DNA of 48,657 nucleotides from Terriglobia bacterium (GTDB lineage: Bacteria > Acidobacteriota > Terriglobia > Terriglobales > Acidobacteriaceae): the NCBI GenBank assembly GCA_020073215.1, contig JAIQFO010000037.1, positions 1-48,657 on the forward strand. The letters are read 5' to 3'. The position numbers and the translations under genes were made by a program. A model generated the notes under the pieces. The model was not told where the DNA came from and ran no database searches. It saw nothing but the letters and a program-made list of their open reading frames with translations. Shown here in pieces: positions 6,758 through 13,908 of this stretch (position 1 is the stretch's first letter; every line of letters begins with the position of its first letter).

Positions 6758-7483
6758 CTACTGCAGTTTGGTCCTGTCCATAATGGAGGCATATATCGTC
6801 CACGTGCCCCAGATGTCTATCTTGTACATTACGTTGTTCGGCTCGTCGTGCGCGGCGGCCCTACTTACCCGAAAACCAGGGCCAAGCTGCACAGGGCCGA
6901 AGCGATTGAACACTCGGAGCACATCTTGGATTTTATCGTCGTGTGCGAAGTAGACCTCCACGGCATACGGATCTTCGACAAGCCTCTTGCCTGCAAGCAC
7001 GTATTCACAGCCGCGGACAATTTTTTCTGCCACTTGCCTAACTAACTTTTCCGGAATCCGTATTTCAAACTGCTTGTCTTCTGGGAAGCCGGGGTGCGGT
7101 CCAAACCCCGGGAAACATTCGGTCCCCGGCTTATATGGTCGAATCTCTTTGAGAATTCTTGTCTTAAGGACCTGCCGATGGCGTCTTTCGGCCGGGCTGA
7201 GGCCCGACACTCCGACTCCGAGAGATTCCACGGCTTTTCTCGATAGGCCTGCGGCTTCGGCCTTTACCGGTCCAACACACATAGCCGCGCGGATAAAGAG
7301 CTCTTTCTCCATCTCACCAAACTTACCATTGCATTCCTCACAGCTTGGAACGGTCCATCGCTGAACCGTGGCTGGCGTTGTTTTGGGGTACCAAGAACGA
7401 GGAAACACGTGGTCTTTTGTCTTCTTCTTGAGAGCTTTTTGGCAGTGAACACATTTCATGATGGACGCCATTAAAGAATCCAC
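6758..7483 (-). CDS. HNH-type nuclease-like protein
   Basis: This is a 241-residue protein, or 233 from the ATG ending at 7459 (MKCVHCQKAL). The N-terminus shows a compact zinc-bound HNH arrangement: CVHC (first zinc pair), KDHVFPRSWYP carrying the DH of the beta-beta-alpha-metal core, and CEECNGKFGEMEKE with the second Cys pair and the Asn. This resembles HNH_5-like proteins. The remaining 170 residues (EIRIPEKLVRQVAEKIVRG, then VYFAHDDKIQDVLRVF) match nothing I recognise. No strong RBS is visible, so the start is uncertain. It is convergent with the ImmA-like gene and sits near an integrase. A defence or mobile-element nuclease role is an inference from motif and context. Confidence 0.65.
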   Translation of the reverse strand: MDSLMASIMKCVHCQKALKKKTKDHVFPRSWYPKTTPATVQRWTVPSCEECNGKFGEMEKELFIRAAMCVGPVKAEAAGLSRKAVESLGVGVSGLSPAERRHRQVLKTRILKEIRPYKPGTECFPGFGPHPGFPEDKQFEIRIPEKLVRQVAEKIVRGCEYVLAGKRLVEDPYAVEVYFAHDDKIQDVLRVFNRFGPVQLGPGFRVSRAAAHDEPNNVMYKIDIWGTWTIYASIMDRTKLQ

Positions 7484-7819
7484 TGCAAGCAGATTTCGGC
7501 GGTCACGCTTTGGATCACCTTCACCCTATCAGCTACATGCAATCGGTCAAGGGTTTCTGGCAAGGAACATGCGCTGTGCCGAACCAAGAAGCAAACTTCT
7601 GTGGTTCCCGTGGCGTCCATCAAACGCCCGGTCGGTAAGGTTCTTGTAGATCTCCGTCTTGAAAAGAACCTGCCCTCCTCACCCCGTTTACTGTCCATTT
7701 ACTGTCCATGCACCCAGGGAACGAGAGAGACGTACGGGGACCAAAAAGACAGGAAAGAAAACGGCGGGATCTCGCCAGCAACCGCATAAATACTGGAGAT
7801 TAACGCCAAGTAGAAGATT
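7484..7819. other. Intergenic stretch of 336 bp left of the tRNA
   Basis: No gene is supported. It contains an 11-bp tandem repeat (7687-7708), annotated separately, and the promoter region of the HNH-like gene. Short open frames here lack RBS and similarity. Confidence 0.4.
7687..7708. repeat. Tandem 11-bp direct repeat near the tRNA/integrase
   Basis: TTTACTGTCCA occurs twice head-to-tail (7687-7697 and 7698-7708). Together with the GGTGTGCCAG pair on the other side of the tRNA gene it could be a recombinase arm-type site, but this is inference from position only. Confidence 0.45.
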
Positions 7820-7894
7820 TGGTAGCGCTACCGGGAATCGAACCCGGGTTTGAAGATTGAGAATCTTCCGTTCTCACCCCTAGACGATAGCGCC
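7820..7894 (-). tRNA. tRNA-Glu (anticodon CTC)
   Basis: Read on the minus strand, the 75-nt gene folds as a cloverleaf. The acceptor arm GGCGCTA pairs with TAGCGCT (first pair G-U). The anticodon stem GAAGA/TCTTC encloses loop TTCTCAA, giving anticodon CTC, and the T arm CCGGG/CCCGG encloses TTCGATT. Discriminator A and an encoded CCA end the gene at 7820. The D-arm segment TCGTCTAGGGG is typical of bacterial tRNA-Glu. A tyrosine recombinase gene begins about 170 bp beyond its 5' end, so the tRNA could be an integration site. Confidence 0.93.
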
Positions 7895-8020
7895 ACTTGA
7901 AGAAGCTCTTCGTTAGCCGTCCGGCGCTCCGCCAGTAATTAACGGTCGGATAGCCGACTGATTATCCCTCAGTCCCCTTCCCCGCCAAGTCGTTGAATTG
8001 AAAGAGCCACTATCGGCGCC

Positions 8021-8041
8021 GGTGTGCCAGTGGTGTGCCAG
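8021..8041. repeat. Direct repeat GGTGTGCCAG x2 upstream of the integrase
   Basis: GGTGTGCCAG occurs at 8021-8030 and 8032-8041, separated by one base, just before the recombinase gene. Such short direct repeats next to an integrase gene can be recombinase or excisionase binding sites. No experimental family match is claimed. Confidence 0.45.
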
Positions 8042-8064
8042 ATTTTTCGGGAAGGGGGTCGATT

Positions 8065-9315
8065 TTGGCCAGAAAAACGGGACAAATCGTGGGTCGCGGA
8101 CGGCACCGGTGGCTGGTGCGCGTTTACCTCGGACGCGACCGCGAAACCCGCAAACGGCGCTACCACAGCCGCATGGTTCACGGTCCCGTCCGGCATGCGC
8201 AAAGCTACCTTAATAAGGTGTTGCGCGAGCATGACCTCGGCCGCCAGATGGACGGCGCGCAGGTCACGCTGAACGAATACCTGGATCGGTGGCTCGAAAC
8301 GGCCGCGAAACCGCGTCTGCGGGAGAAAAGCTACCGGAGCTACGAAAGCCTGCTGCGCAAGTATGTCCGGCCCTCGCTCGGCGCCCGAAATCTGGCGGCA
8401 ATCTGCCCGCTTGACCTCCAGGCGGTGTACCAGGAACTGCTCGAGCGCGGTCTGTCGGCGCGAACCGTCCGCTACACCCACTCGGTTCTACGCTCCGCCA
8501 TGCGGCAGGCGATTCGATGGCGGCTCCTGGCCGAGGATCCGACCAACGGTGCCCAGTTGCCGCGACAGAGAAGGCGCGAGTTGCGCGTGCTTACGGCGGC
8601 ACAATCGCGGCCCTTTCTAGAGACTGCGATGAAAACTCCTTACGGCTCAGTTTTCGCAGTTGCACTCACCACGGCCGCACGCCCCAGCGAGTACCTTGCC
8701 TTGAAGTGGCAGGACATCAACTGGGAGCGCGGTACCGTGAGCATCGCGCGTACGCTCGAGAGAGTGCGTGGAGGCTGGCGTTTCGCCGAAACGAAACGGG
8801 CCCGCAGCCGCCGCAGCATCAAGCTGCAGGAGTGGGTGCTGGAACTCTTGCAGGATCTCTCCATGAAGACGAACCTAAACACCGCGTGCGGCGGCTGGCA
8901 CGGCGCGGCGGGCCTAATCTTCACGACTCCCTCCGGTCGGCCGATCCATGCGGACAGGCTCGCAAAAACGTTCAAGTCAGTCTTGCGGAACGCTGGCTTG
9001 CCCGCGATCAGGCTCTATGACCTCCGACACACAGGAGCAACCCTCGCCCTAGCTGCCGGCGTTCCCCCAAAAGTGGTCTCGGAGCAACTTGGGCATGCGA
9101 GCGCGGCGTTCACCCTGGATATCTACTCGCATTTATTGCCACACATGCAGGAGCAGGCGGCGATGAAGGTAGAAGAAATTCTTCTGGGACACGATCGGAC
9201 CCAGTCCTCTGGTCGAAAGCGGAGGAAAAAGGGGCATCCGGAAGCCGGTGTCAAGAAGCTTCCTAGCGCTGTCGGTGCGGTAACGCAAAGCAGTCCCGGA
9301 CGTTTACGGGCCTGA
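8065..9315 (+). CDS. Tyrosine recombinase / phage-type integrase
   Basis: The protein is about 416 residues. It has an N-terminal beta-rich arm-binding segment (RHRWLVRVYLGRDRETRKRR), a SAM-like core-binding domain (VTLNEYLDRWLETA to about residue 165), then the catalytic domain. Counted from an upstream ATG at 8035, the catalytic set is R216 (ARPSEYLALKW), R331 in YDLRHTGATL with Tyr instead of the usual first His, H354 (QLGH) and nucleophile Y364 (TLDIYSH). All key residues are present, so it should be active. TTG 8065 is preferred because AAGGGGG lies six bases upstream; ATG 8035 overlaps the repeats. It reads away from the tRNA-Glu gene and is the probable integrase of an island that may include the leftward Ubl/XRE-ImmA/HNH genes. 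Confidence 0.92.
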   Translation: MARKTGQIVGRGRHRWLVRVYLGRDRETRKRRYHSRMVHGPVRHAQSYLNKVLREHDLGRQMDGAQVTLNEYLDRWLETAAKPRLREKSYRSYESLLRKYVRPSLGARNLAAICPLDLQAVYQELLERGLSARTVRYTHSVLRSAMRQAIRWRLLAEDPTNGAQLPRQRRRELRVLTAAQSRPFLETAMKTPYGSVFAVALTTAARPSEYLALKWQDINWERGTVSIARTLERVRGGWRFAETKRARSRRSIKLQEWVLELLQDLSMKTNLNTACGGWHGAAGLIFTTPSGRPIHADRLAKTFKSVLRNAGLPAIRLYDLRHTGATLALAAGVPPKVVSEQLGHASAAFTLDIYSHLLPHMQEQAAMKVEEILLGHDRTQSSGRKRRKKGHPEAGVKKLPSAVGAVTQSSPGRLRA

Positions 9316-9353
9316 AATGATTTCGCCATATATTCGCCCGAAGGGTATGATGA

Positions 9354-9661
9354 GTTGAGTGGGCTGTGCGCGTCGTCACTGAGTTCGAGGAGCGTAATCC
9401 GTAGATTCAGATCAATCGGGGACCATCGTTGTCAACCGTCATGGAGCACTGATCTCGACTACTGTCGCACTGCGGGTGGGGATGAGAATCCAGATTCGCG
9501 TGATCCTGAGCGATAAGCGTGCTCTTGCGGACGTTGTTTATATCGATCCTGAGCAGCCCCGGATCTGTGGAATCGGACTACTGAAACCGCAGAACATTTG
9601 GGGGCTGGCACTCCCACCGGACGATTGGAATGAAGGCGATTCAGAGCCTGCTCCCGAGTAG
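9354..9661 (+). pseudogene. PilZ-like domain protein, frameshifted
   Basis: One frame (9354-9397) reads VEWAVRVVTEFEERNP and hits a stop. The next frame (9398-9661) continues without similarity loss as SVDSDQSGTIVVNRHGALIS, then RVGMRIQIRVILSDKRA and IWGLALPPDDW. A basic/acidic N-terminal turn followed by a small beta-barrel and a PPDDW-like end is what I associate with short acidobacterial PilZ-like proteins that may bind c-di-GMP. A single-base shift near 9396 explains the split, so the gene is broken or the assembly has an indel. A truncated 61-residue product from GTG 9476 is conceivable but would lack the N-terminal part. The family assignment is moderate. Confidence 0.5.
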
Positions 9662-9727
9662 AGGCCTTCTGGGGTTTAACGGAAGACCATCGCGAACGAC
9701 AGGTGATTTCACTCAGAACCCGGATTG

Positions 9728-9908
9728 TGAGTGTAATCGGGAGTGGCTGTTGAAAAACTCCTTCTCGCGAAATTCGCGAAAATAAAATTGCGTTAGGATG
9801 CGCTGTAAGCGATCTTCTCGGGCCGGGTAGACATTTTCTATCCCCAAAATTCTGGCTGTTTGGGATGAAAAGGGAGTTTTTCAACACCCACGGGATATTA
9901 CGCCAGTT
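9728..9908 (+). repeat. Copy D of the dispersed 32-bp repeat, split by the MITE
   Basis: The left part TGAGTGTAATCGGGA (9728-9742) and right part TATTACGCCAG (from 9896) join across the MITE into a sequence that aligns without gaps to the intact copy at 14287-14318, with about 22 of 27 bases equal. The first five bases of the repeat are poorly conserved here. Confidence 0.55.
9744..9890. mobile_element. 147-bp MITE-like element with terminal inverted repeats
   Basis: The ends are 18-bp inverted repeats with one mismatch: TGGCTGTTGAAAAACTCC at 9744-9761 and its inverse at 9873-9890. The inner 14 bp are perfect. CGGGA occurs on both sides (9738-9742 and 9891-9895), fitting a 5-bp target duplication. 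There is no coding capacity. The insertion lies inside a copy of the dispersed 32-bp repeat described elsewhere: removing the element and one CGGGA restores the repeat. It was probably mobilised in trans by a transposase not present in the window. Confidence 0.7.
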
Positions 9909-9939
9909 AACCGGAGGCCAAATCGTCTAGAGAAGGCAC

Positions 9940-10746
9940 TCACTTCTTCTTGATGTCCACATGGAAACTGGCGATCGTGAAATAGGCAGACTGTTCGCTT
10001 CGACCAGCCTGGACAACCACCTGGTTCAGGTAACGAGAAGGCAGTGCGGCGTTGGTCTGGCAAATCCGAGGAACAGACCAGACGGCACCCGCTAGAAAGG
10101 CTGTCCAAAGCGCGATGGCGGCGATCTTCACCCCGTAACCGAAGTGTTCTTCGATCACGACCGTGCCGGCGCAAATGTCTCCCAGACGGCGATGAATCCG
10201 AGAGCAACCTGCAACCACGGCACCCACCAAGTAGAAGCCAAGCCCGTCCACGACGCGGAGGAGATTGCGGATTGCAAGAGCCGCGAGCGGGTTGCGATCG
10301 GTCGTTTGGACAACCCGGATGCCGACCATCGCTTTCCCCAGGGTGGCACCGAAGCTCGCTTCCAGTAGCCAGAGATAGAGAAAGAAAATCGCAGCGTTAA
10401 GAGATTCGGCGACGAGGAGCGCGGCGAGGGTCAGCTTCAGTTCGGTTCCGTCCACGATGCCCCAGCGCATGAAGGCCCAGGCATCCACAATGGCAAACAC
10501 GCCGAAAAGGAAGGCGCTGTCGAGCGCAAAGGCAATCAAGCGATCGCCCAAGGTTGCCATTCGGAGAAACGGGTCGCCCTTCTGTTCCAGTTGGCGGCGC
10601 TTGGGTGGGGTGCTTGTTGTCGGGAACGCGGGCGCGATTATCCCCGACTCCTCAAGCAAGCGCTGAGCGGGGGGAACGACACCGCCGCAGGATCCGCAAT
10701 TCCTGGAATCAAGGCTTGTTTGGTTGTGGCAGTGTGGGCACTCCAT
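9940..10746 (-). CDS. Zinc-ribbon RDD-family membrane protein
   Basis: The protein has 268 residues. A zinc ribbon starts at the N-terminus (CPHCHNQTSL, then CGSCGG). A low-complexity linker leads to an RDD domain: LGDRLIAFALDSAFLFGVFA opens the first membrane helix with the conserved R and D, a second helix covers LLVAESLNAAIFFLYLWLLE, and the family motif GATLGKAMVGIRV follows. A third helix lies in LGFYLVGAVVAGCSR and then RRLGDICAGTVV. A final helix near AIALWTAFLAGAVWS and a soluble tail complete it. RDD proteins sit in the inner membrane; their function is mostly unknown, with some linked to ion or compatible-solute transport. The gene appears monocistronic and no clear RBS is visible before ATG 10746. 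Confidence 0.85.
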   Translation of the reverse strand: MECPHCHNQTSLDSRNCGSCGGVVPPAQRLLEESGIIAPAFPTTSTPPKRRQLEQKGDPFLRMATLGDRLIAFALDSAFLFGVFAIVDAWAFMRWGIVDGTELKLTLAALLVAESLNAAIFFLYLWLLEASFGATLGKAMVGIRVVQTTDRNPLAALAIRNLLRVVDGLGFYLVGAVVAGCSRIHRRLGDICAGTVVIEEHFGYGVKIAAIALWTAFLAGAVWSVPRICQTNAALPSRYLNQVVVQAGRSEQSAYFTIASFHVDIKKK

Positions 10747-11256
10747 AGTTGGGGGTGAAGCGTGATCCCGCGTTGATCAAATGATTGCGCTTACCGTTGC
10801 GGATTGCAGCGTCACGAAAGGACAGCATCGGAAGGCCGTTGCCCCGATGGTACTCCTTCCGCAGAAACAGCCCGCGCAGTGCAGCCTCTTTGGAGCGGCA
10901 CAGCCATTGACGAAAACAGCGAGTACACTCTTTGACCCGGAAGCCGGCAGAACCCCTTTAAGGGGATACGGCTATCAGGATCAGATCAGCACTCCCCTTG
11001 TGGAGTCAGGAGCGCGGCCAGACGGCGCGCATATCCGCCGTGTACCTCAGTTTCGTCGATTCAAGCGGTTTTGCGCGTTGGAATATTGGAGTGGTCAATG
11101 AGTGATATGGCGATGTTCCAATAGTTGGCGGCCATGGAATTGTGAAGCGGCTTGTCCAACCCGATGGAAACCGATTCGTCCGGTTTGAAAATGGGGTACG
11201 ATATCGAGGTTCGCGTATATGGCTTCATTCCGACCTGGCTGGCGAGAGGAGGGGCC
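10747..11256. other. Gene-free stretch of 510 bp with repeat copies
   Basis: No gene is supported; the open frames at 10781-11101 and in the first part of 11152-11256 lack RBS and similarity. It holds copy A of the dispersed repeat (11094-11124) and the second copy of a two-block repeat also seen at 6535-6557 (here 11146-11156 and 11173-11184). Confidence 0.4.
11094..11124 (+). repeat. Copy A of the dispersed 32-bp repeat (diverged)
   Basis: It starts with GTCAATGAG (11094-11102) and then diverges with a small length difference, retaining GCGAT and CCAATA. On the minus strand it reads tyrosine-tryptophan, then NIAISLIDH, paralleling the WRNIAITLID reading of the copy at 14287. Confidence 0.45.
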
Positions 11257-11670
11257 ATGTCCCATTCATGTGAGACCAGCCGGAAGTCGATCTTTCTGGC
11301 GATTGCAATTCTCTGTACTCTCCCCTTGGGTGCGCAGAAAACCCAAGGAGCGAACCGTCCCAAATACGACGTCAACACCGAGACCAAGATGAAAGGTACA
11401 GTCGAAGATGTGAATCTGCCTCCGAGAGGCAGCGAAAAGGAGATCGCTCATTTGTTGGTAAAGACCGGGACGGATACGGTCGACGTGTACCTCTGTCCCA
11501 AGTCGTTTCTCGACGACATGGGTGTGAGCTTCAATAAAGGGGACGAAATCGCCCTCACCGGATCAAGAGTTAAGCAGGGCGAGGCCGACCTAATTCTCGT
11601 CCGTGAACTCGTAAAGGGGACGGACACTCTCGTTCTTCGCGACGCAAAAGGCAATCCCGTCTGGAACTGA
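11257..11670 (+). CDS. Small secreted OB-fold-like protein of unknown function
   Basis: I choose ATG 11257 because AGAGGAGG precedes it by a few bases; the open frame begins upstream at 11152. The 137-residue product has a signal peptide (SRKSIFLAIAILCTLPLGAQ). The mature part looks all-beta: MKGTVEDVNLPPRGSEKEI, HLLVKTGTDTVDVYLCPK, ALTGSRVKQGEADLILVREL, then a short LVLRDAKGNPVW end. A strand pattern of binding-type DNA or metal OB-fold proteins of the periplasm is suggested, but I do not recognise a named family with certainty. It stands alone between the RDD gene and the IS1111 element. Confidence 0.65.
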   Translation: MSHSCETSRKSIFLAIAILCTLPLGAQKTQGANRPKYDVNTETKMKGTVEDVNLPPRGSEKEIAHLLVKTGTDTVDVYLCPKSFLDDMGVSFNKGDEIALTGSRVKQGEADLILVRELVKGTDTLVLRDAKGNPVWN

Positions 11671-11790
11671 TATCGCTGCGGCGCGAAGCCCTGGAGAAAC
11701 CAGCCCGTCAATGAGTGTAATTGGGATTAATGAGATGGTCCGCCGCCGAGTAGGATTTTGCTCGGCAGTTAACATCAGGAGGATCGTCAC

Positions 11791-12825
11791 ATGCACATCA
11801 CATCCATCGGCATCGATCTGGGCAAGACCACCTTTCACCTGGTTGCATTGGGAGAGCGGAACAAGGTTCTGGTTCGCAAGAAGTTCTCCCGGGTACAGCT
11901 GCTGGCATATACCGCGAACCTGCCCGCCTCGCTCATCGGGCTGGAGGCCTGTGCGGGAGCACACTTTCTGGGTGCGGCCTTGCAGGGACAGGGGCACCCG
12001 GTGCGGCTCATCCCTGCCCAGTTCGTCAAACCCTACCGCAAGTCGAACAAGAATGACTTCATCGATGCGGAAGCGATCGCCGAGGCCGTGGCCAAGCAGA
12101 ACATGCGCTTTGCCCAGCTCAAGACGCAGGAGCAACTCGACTGGCAGGCCATGCACCGGGTGCGAGACAGACTGGTGCAGCGTAGCACCGCGCTGATTAA
12201 CGAGATTCGCGGATTCCTGCTGGAACGCGGCATCACATTCGCGGCCCAGCCTATCCACCTGCGCAAGAACCTGCCCACGGTCATCGAAGACGCCGAACAG
12301 AACCTGAGCCCGCGCCTGCGCTGGCTGCTGGATCGGCTGTGGCAAGAGTGGAAACAGATCGAGAGCGACGTGCAGGCGATCACCGATGAGATTGAGCGCA
12401 TCAGTAATGAGGATGCCCGCTGCCGGCAACTCCGGCAGATCCCCGGCTTCGGTCCGCTGGTCTCCACCGCCACTGTGGCGGCTATCGGCAACGGGGCTGC
12501 CTTTCGTCGCGGGCGCGACTTCGCGGCTTGGGTTGGGGTCGTGCCCCGGCAGTACTCCGCCGGAGGCAAGCAGAAGCTGTACGGCATCAGCAAGCGCGGC
12601 AACGTTTATTTGCGTCGCATGCTGATCCACGGTGCTCGCGCGGTATTGTTTCGCGTCAAGTACGACAGCGGAGGATTCGGGCAGTGGGTGCACCGGCTGG
12701 CACAGCGTGCTCCACGCAACAAAGTCATTGTCGCCATCGCCAACAAGCTGGCTCGCATCGCTTGGGCCGTGTTGTCCAGCGGCAAAGACTATCGACATCA
12801 GCCGCTGCAGTTGGCGGCCGCTTGA
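11791..12825 (+). CDS. IS110/IS1111-group DEDD transposase
   Basis: The 344-residue protein has the two domains of IS110 recombinases. The N-terminal RuvC-like DEDD domain shows IGIDLGKTTFHLVALG (first Asp), LIGLEACAGAHFLG (Glu) and SNKNDFIDAEAIAEAV (Asp residues). The C-terminal Tnp domain shows LRQIPGFGPLVSTATVAAIG, then WVGVVPRQYSAGGKQKLYGI with the catalytic Ser region and RRMLIHGARAV. Length and motifs are intact, so it is probably functional. AGGAGGA lies upstream of ATG 11791. IS110-family recombinases are guided by an RNA from the element (bridge RNA, or seekRNA in the IS1111 group). Confidence 0.95.
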   Translation: MHITSIGIDLGKTTFHLVALGERNKVLVRKKFSRVQLLAYTANLPASLIGLEACAGAHFLGAALQGQGHPVRLIPAQFVKPYRKSNKNDFIDAEAIAEAVAKQNMRFAQLKTQEQLDWQAMHRVRDRLVQRSTALINEIRGFLLERGITFAAQPIHLRKNLPTVIEDAEQNLSPRLRWLLDRLWQEWKQIESDVQAITDEIERISNEDARCRQLRQIPGFGPLVSTATVAAIGNGAAFRRGRDFAAWVGVVPRQYSAGGKQKLYGISKRGNVYLRRMLIHGARAVLFRVKYDSGGFGQWVHRLAQRAPRNKVIVAIANKLARIAWAVLSSGKDYRHQPLQLAAA

Positions 12826-13123
12826 TGGCCGTGGAAAAGACGCTGCGCTTGGAAAGCACAGAACGCTTTCCACTTTCCCACCGCCACGACGACGAAGCTT
12901 TAGAGTAAATTCCAAGGTCTGCTGAGGAGAGAAGGAGACGAGAGAACTGTCCAACGGCGTGTCGGAAAACCTGGTGGCGAAAATGCGTCCCGAGTGACCG
13001 AGGGATTTATAAGGACCGACACGTGCGGATCATCATCGAGTGCCCGGAGAAACGATTCTCCACAAAGAGGCCGGATACATTTACGCGGACTATTCCTTCG
13101 CCCAACTTCAACCCTCTTGCAGT
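12826..13123 (+). ncRNA. Probable seekRNA-encoding right end of the IS1111 element
   Basis: The 298-bp non-coding segment between the transposase stop and the right inverted repeat is where IS1111-group elements encode their guide (seek) RNA. Its start holds hairpin arms GGAAAGC...GCTTTCC (about 12850-12873). Exact RNA ends and guide loops cannot be read by eye. The expected target complement is the 32-bp repeat split by the element. Confidence 0.4.
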
Positions 13124-13286
13124 TCGGCGGCGGACCATACATTTTCGCCAACTGACGGTCAGCAGTCAAGCTGCGCGTTCGAGGGTGTTGCACGCAGACA
13201 GCACGAGATTGCCTTAACGCAACGAAGACCGGAGTGGTCCTAGCGAATACTAGAGGTCACCTTTAGAGAATGAGGTAGGAAAAGTA

Positions 13287-13634
13287 ATGACATTTGTTTC
13301 CGATTCGTTGGACGCCTTCGACGTGCCCTCCTTGGCAGATCTCCTGGAGCCGATGCAGTTCAAGGCGATGCTCCTCGTCACATGTGGTCTGGAGAATCAC
13401 CAGATCGCTCAATGCCTTCGCACCACGGAACAGACGATTCGAAACGTACTTTGGAACTGTTATCAGCGCACCGGGTGCCGCAACAGCGATGAACTGGTGC
13501 GCAGATACTTCTGTGAAGTAGCAACCGGCCTTCTGGAGCTTGGTCGAGTGCAGCGGGAATTGGCAGAACTTGAGGGTCGGGTCGCACAGATTCTTGATCG
13601 ACTTCCTGAATCCCAGAGTCAGTACATCAATTGA
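13287..13634 (+). CDS. Stand-alone LuxR-type HTH protein
   Basis: The protein has 115 residues. Residues 20-75 form a GerE/LuxR-like four-helix HTH: LEPMQFKAMLLVTCGLENHQ, then IAQCLRTTEQTIRNVLWNCY and RTGCRNSDELVRRYF. There is no receiver domain. The C-terminal helix (LLELGRVQRELAELEGRV) could dimerise. RBS GAGGTAGGA precedes ATG 13287. A truncated receiver-domain gene follows 32 bp downstream, so this looks like the HTH half of a split or decaying two-component output. DNA binding is likely; the target is unknown. Confidence 0.75.
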   Translation: MTFVSDSLDAFDVPSLADLLEPMQFKAMLLVTCGLENHQIAQCLRTTEQTIRNVLWNCYQRTGCRNSDELVRRYFCEVATGLLELGRVQRELAELEGRVAQILDRLPESQSQYIN

Positions 13635-13666
13635 CCACATCGCCGCGGCGATTAGAGGAGTCCCGC

Positions 13667-13741
13667 TTGGAAACGCCATCAGTCCGGGTTCTCATGGTCG
13701 ATGATTATGAACCGTTTCGACGATTCATCCTTAGTATTTAG
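13667..13741 (+). pseudogene. Response-regulator receiver domain stub
   Basis: After RBS AGAGGAG, a frame from TTG 13667 reads LETPSVRVLMVDDYEPFRRF, then ILSI and a stop at 13739. This is unmistakably the first beta strand and acidic pocket (VDD) of a CheY-like receiver, cut off after 24 residues. It cannot fold as a receiver, so I call it a truncated gene remnant. Confidence 0.65.
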
Positions 13742-13758
13742 CCAAGCAGAGAGTCACG

Positions 13759-13908
13759 ATGCCGCAGGAAGTCTCAGTTTCGTACCGGGCGATCAAGCGT
13801 AAGGTCTACCGGTTGATCGACGCCCGGGTAGACGGTGACAAGACAGAAGCGGACGTGCAGGAGTCGCTAAGCCGCCGCAGCGGGCTTCTCCGGCTCGTGA
13901 ACATTTAG
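13759..13908 (+). CDS. Short 49-residue open frame, possibly a truncated gene
   Basis: ATG 13759 opens a frame reading MPQEVSVSYRAIKRKVYRLI, DARVDGDKTEADVQESLSRR and a nine-residue tail. The charged helical composition looks protein-like, but the C-terminus is abrupt and overlaps the convergent gene by four bases. I do not recognise it with certainty. It lies in a zone of gene debris and may be the N-terminal part of a disrupted gene. Confidence 0.3.
   Translation: MPQEVSVSYRAIKRKVYRLIDARVDGDKTEADVQESLSRRSGLLRLVNI

Larger units (their letters stand above)
11728..13141 (+). mobile_element. Complete IS110-family element, IS1111 group
   Basis: Perfect 15-bp inverted repeats ATGGTCCGCCGCCGA (11735-11749) and TCGGCGGCGGACCAT (13124-13138) flank the transposase gene. 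IS1111-group elements are known for subterminal inverted repeats placed about 7 bp from the left end and 3 bp from the right end. Applying those offsets gives ends at 11728 and 13141. When this 1414-bp segment is removed, the flanks join into a 32-bp sequence that matches the intact repeat at 14287-14318 at 28 of 32 positions with no gap. This strongly supports the boundaries and a site-specific insertion without target duplication. Confidence 0.8.
11707..13152 (+). repeat. Copy C of the dispersed 32-bp repeat, split by IS1111
   Basis: The left 21 bp are at 11707-11727 (GTCAATGAGTGTAATTGGG then AT) and the right 11 bp at 13142-13152 (TTTTCGCCAAC). Joined, they differ from the intact copy B at only four positions. 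It is the empty target site of the element. Confidence 0.7.

Noticed and set aside
10781..11101. Plus-strand frame of 106 codons
   Set aside because: No RBS, no hydrophobic or domain pattern, contains part of the dispersed repeat.
11590..12954. Minus-strand open frame of 454 codons
   Set aside because: Entirely antisense to the IS1111 transposase, which has all family motifs on the plus strand; common shadow in GC-rich DNA.
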